Shown here: piece by piece, positions 31,182 to 32,319 of the stretch | Numbering within the stretch: position 1 is the first letter of the stretch | How the letters are laid out: each line of letters opens with the position of its first letter | NCBI GenBank assembly: GCA_017533825.1 | Contig: JAFWIE010000079.1 | Span: 1-32,319 of the forward strand | DNA: 32,319 bases | Direction: 5' to 3' | Source: Atopobiaceae bacterium | GTDB taxonomy: Bacteria > Actinomycetota > Coriobacteriia > Coriobacteriales > Atopobiaceae | Position numbers and translations under genes: made by a program | Notes under the pieces: model-generated | The model's input: the letters and a program-made list of their open reading frames with translations, nothing else | Told to the model about the DNA's origin: nothing | The model's database searches: none

Positions 31182-31416
31182 GGCCAGGGGCCCGGTGGCT
31201 GTCTAACGGAACTCGAGGTTGTGGCAGGGGGCTGTTTGGCCGTCTAACAGGAAACGAGGTTGTGGCAGGGGGCTGTTTGGCCGTCTAACAAGAAACGAGG
31301 TTGTGGCAGGGGGCCGGGTGGCCGTCTAACAAGAAACGAGGTTGTGGCAGGGGGCCGTTTGGCCGTCTAACGGAACTCGAGGTTGTGGCAGGGAATCTAA
31401 CAAAAAGCGAGGTTGT
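31182..31416 (+). repeat. 41-bp tandem repeat array (four full units plus partial ones)
   Basis: Four exact-length 41-bp units at 31201-31241, 31242-31282, 31283-31323 and 31324-31364. A partial unit precedes them (31182-31200), and two shortened ones follow (31365-31394 and 31395 to about 31416). The core reads GTCTAAC, two variable bases, then GAAACGAGGTTGTGGCAGG, followed by a GC-rich tail ending TTGGCC or GTGGCC. Differences between copies fall mainly just after CTAAC and in the tail. No open reading frame of substance runs through it. Confidence 0.93.
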
Positions 31417-31419
31417 GGC

Positions 31420-31557
31420 GTGCCTCAAGATCCCATTTCGTTAGGAGGTCGTGCCGCAAGCTCCATTTCCGTTAGAGGGCGTGCCACAAGCTCCATTTCC
31501 GTAAGGGGCCTGGACCGAATGGCCTTCCCGGCGTGCCACAAGCTCTGCTTTCGTTAG
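31420..31557 (-). repeat. Inverted copies of the 41-bp array core (four 25-bp cores)
   Basis: Four 25-bp cores, at 31420-31444, 31451-31475, 31481-31505 and 31533-31557, each close to GTGCCACAAGCTCCATTTCC plus GTTAG. They are the reverse complement of the core of the preceding array (CTAAC-GAAA-GAG-TTGTGGC). The forward and inverted blocks together fill most of the 563-base gene-free gap between phd and the AAA-ATPase gene and could form a large cruciform. Confidence 0.88.
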
Positions 31558-31590
31558 GGTGTCGCCGACCGTTATGCGACAATCGCGGAG

Positions 31591-32319
31591 CTACCCGACG
31601 AGCACCTCCTTGCCGCGGAAGGCGATGCCGCAGGTGCGGATTCTCTCCGGCGCGATGCCGCGCTCGACGAGGCCGGCGACATAGCCCTTCTCGTCAATCT
31701 GGGCGTGCGCGCGGGCGACGGTGTCGGCGAGGGTCTCCTCGTCCCAGTCGTCGAACACCTTGAACTCCATCACGACGGCGGGGTCCGTGCCCGCCGTCCC
31801 GTCGGTGGGCACGAGCGCCACGTCGTAGCGCCCGAAGCCGCTCTCGCGGTTCGACTCCACGAACCAGCGCCCGCGCAGCGAGGCGAGCAGCCCCAGCACG
31901 AGGCCGTGGTAGAAGCGCTCAGGCTGGCTCGCCGCAGGTCGGTTGGCACCGTCGAAGGACGACATGCAGGCAAGGGTTACCTCAGCTAGGCATCGCGTGG
32001 CCGTGCACGCATCACCTGCGAGCAGCGCTCGCGCGAAGTCGTGCATGTCATCCTCGTCCTCCGCGAACCAGCCTCGCACCATGCGGTCAAAGGTAAGTTC
32101 GACCTCGTGATTGGTGGCCTTCACGGCCGCGAAGCTCATCGCCACCACCGGCACCGTGCCCTGCAGCGCGCGCATGGTGGGGTCGGCCCACGCGTCGAGC
32201 CCGCCGAAGAGCTCCTCGCCGCGCCCGGCGAACTCCGTCGAGAGGAAGCAGCGCACGGTGTCGAGGTTGAGGGTCTTGCCGAAGCGCCTCGGCCGGCAGA
32301 CGAGGGTGACGGAGTCGCC
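31591..32319 (-). CDS. AAA-ATPase/PD-(D/E)XK nuclease-like protein, N-terminus outside window, middle apparently deleted
   Basis: The frame is open to the window edge (243 codons), so the start is not seen. At the edge, CRPRRFGKTLNLDTVRCFLS is the arginine-rich Walker A region of the predicted AAA-ATPase family, followed by ELFGGLDAW and VPVVAMSFAAVKA. The chain then jumps to TNHEVELTFDRMVRGWF, which in these ~550-residue proteins comes some 200-250 residues later. After that the C-terminal part is complete: LLAGD, ERFYHGLVLGLLASL, SNRESGFGRYDVALVP and VVMEFKV (PD-(D/E)XK-like core), ending in GIAFRGKEVLVG. Walker B is therefore missing. The join is in frame with no stop, so it may be a real internally deleted gene. 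This group is widespread and multi-copy in gut anaerobes; its role is unknown. Confidence 0.75.
   Translation of the reverse strand, partial: GDSVTLVCRPRRFGKTLNLDTVRCFLSTEFAGRGEELFGGLDAWADPTMRALQGTVPVVAMSFAAVKATNHEVELTFDRMVRGWFAEDEDDMHDFARALLAGDACTATRCLAEVTLACMSSFDGANRPAASQPERFYHGLVLGLLASLRGRWFVESNRESGFGRYDVALVPTDGTAGTDPAVVMEFKVFDDWDEETLADTVARAHAQIDEKGYVAGLVERGIAPERIRTCGIAFRGKEVLVG

Noticed and set aside
31201..31395. CRISPR array
   Set aside because: The whole 41-bp unit is repeated, including the would-be spacers, and inverted copies follow. No cas gene is in the window.

Overview
The window is high-GC DNA with dense, mostly minus-strand operons, GGAGG-type ribosome sites, frequent GTG starts and many 4-nt (ATGA) or 8-nt gene overlaps. 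Together with the gene content (anaerobic cobalamin route, CbiK-type chelatase, IS5-type transposase) this suggests a member of the Coriobacteriia (Actinomycetota), perhaps an Olsenella-like gut or oral anaerobe. The taxon is an inference and no rRNA or tRNA gene was seen.

Layout. 1-1.1 kb: IS5-family element, left end outside the window. 1.2-7.7 kb: housekeeping and accessory genes: a phosphopantetheinyl transferase, a 27-bp minisatellite in a divergent intergenic gap, a DUF2804 protein, a CtpE-like P-type ATPase, a DUF4349 lipoprotein and a threonine aldolase. 7.8-28.7 kb: a large cobalamin island on the minus strand. In transcription order it starts with an extended -10 promoter, a cobalamin riboswitch with an intrinsic terminator, a lipoprotein CbiK, a binding protein, a permease, and an ABC ATPase fused to CbiD. 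A small plus-strand ArsC/Spx-like gene interrupts it. It continues with CbiF-CbiG fusion, CbiH, CbiJ, CbiE-CbiT fusion, CbiA, CobT, CobU, CobS, a short CobU-like protein, CobC and CbiB. A block of paired palindromic repeats follows, then CobD and a CobQ-CbiC fusion. 28.8-30.3 kb: the corrinoid adenosyltransferase CobO overlaps a Gfo/Idh/MocA oxidoreductase. 30.4-31.1 kb: a Phd-Doc toxin-antitoxin pair. 31.2-31.6 kb: a 41-bp tandem repeat array facing inverted copies of its core. 31.6 kb to the end: an AAA-ATPase/PD-(D/E)XK protein, cut by the window edge and apparently missing its middle.

The cobalamin genes cover nearly the whole anaerobic route: cobalt insertion (CbiK), ring methylation and contraction (CbiH, F, G, D, J, E, T, C), amidation (CbiA, CobQ), adenosylation (CobO), aminopropanol arm (CobD, CbiB) and nucleotide loop assembly (CobU, CobT, CobS, CobC). 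The factor II C20-methyltransferase CbiL and a uroporphyrinogen III methyltransferase are not in the window. Four proteins are fusions of pathway parts. The least expected are a transporter ATPase joined to a biosynthetic methyltransferase (ATPase-CbiD), and an exported lipoprotein chelatase with a duplicated C-terminal domain. Both lie in the riboswitch-controlled operon, which links corrinoid or metal uptake to synthesis.
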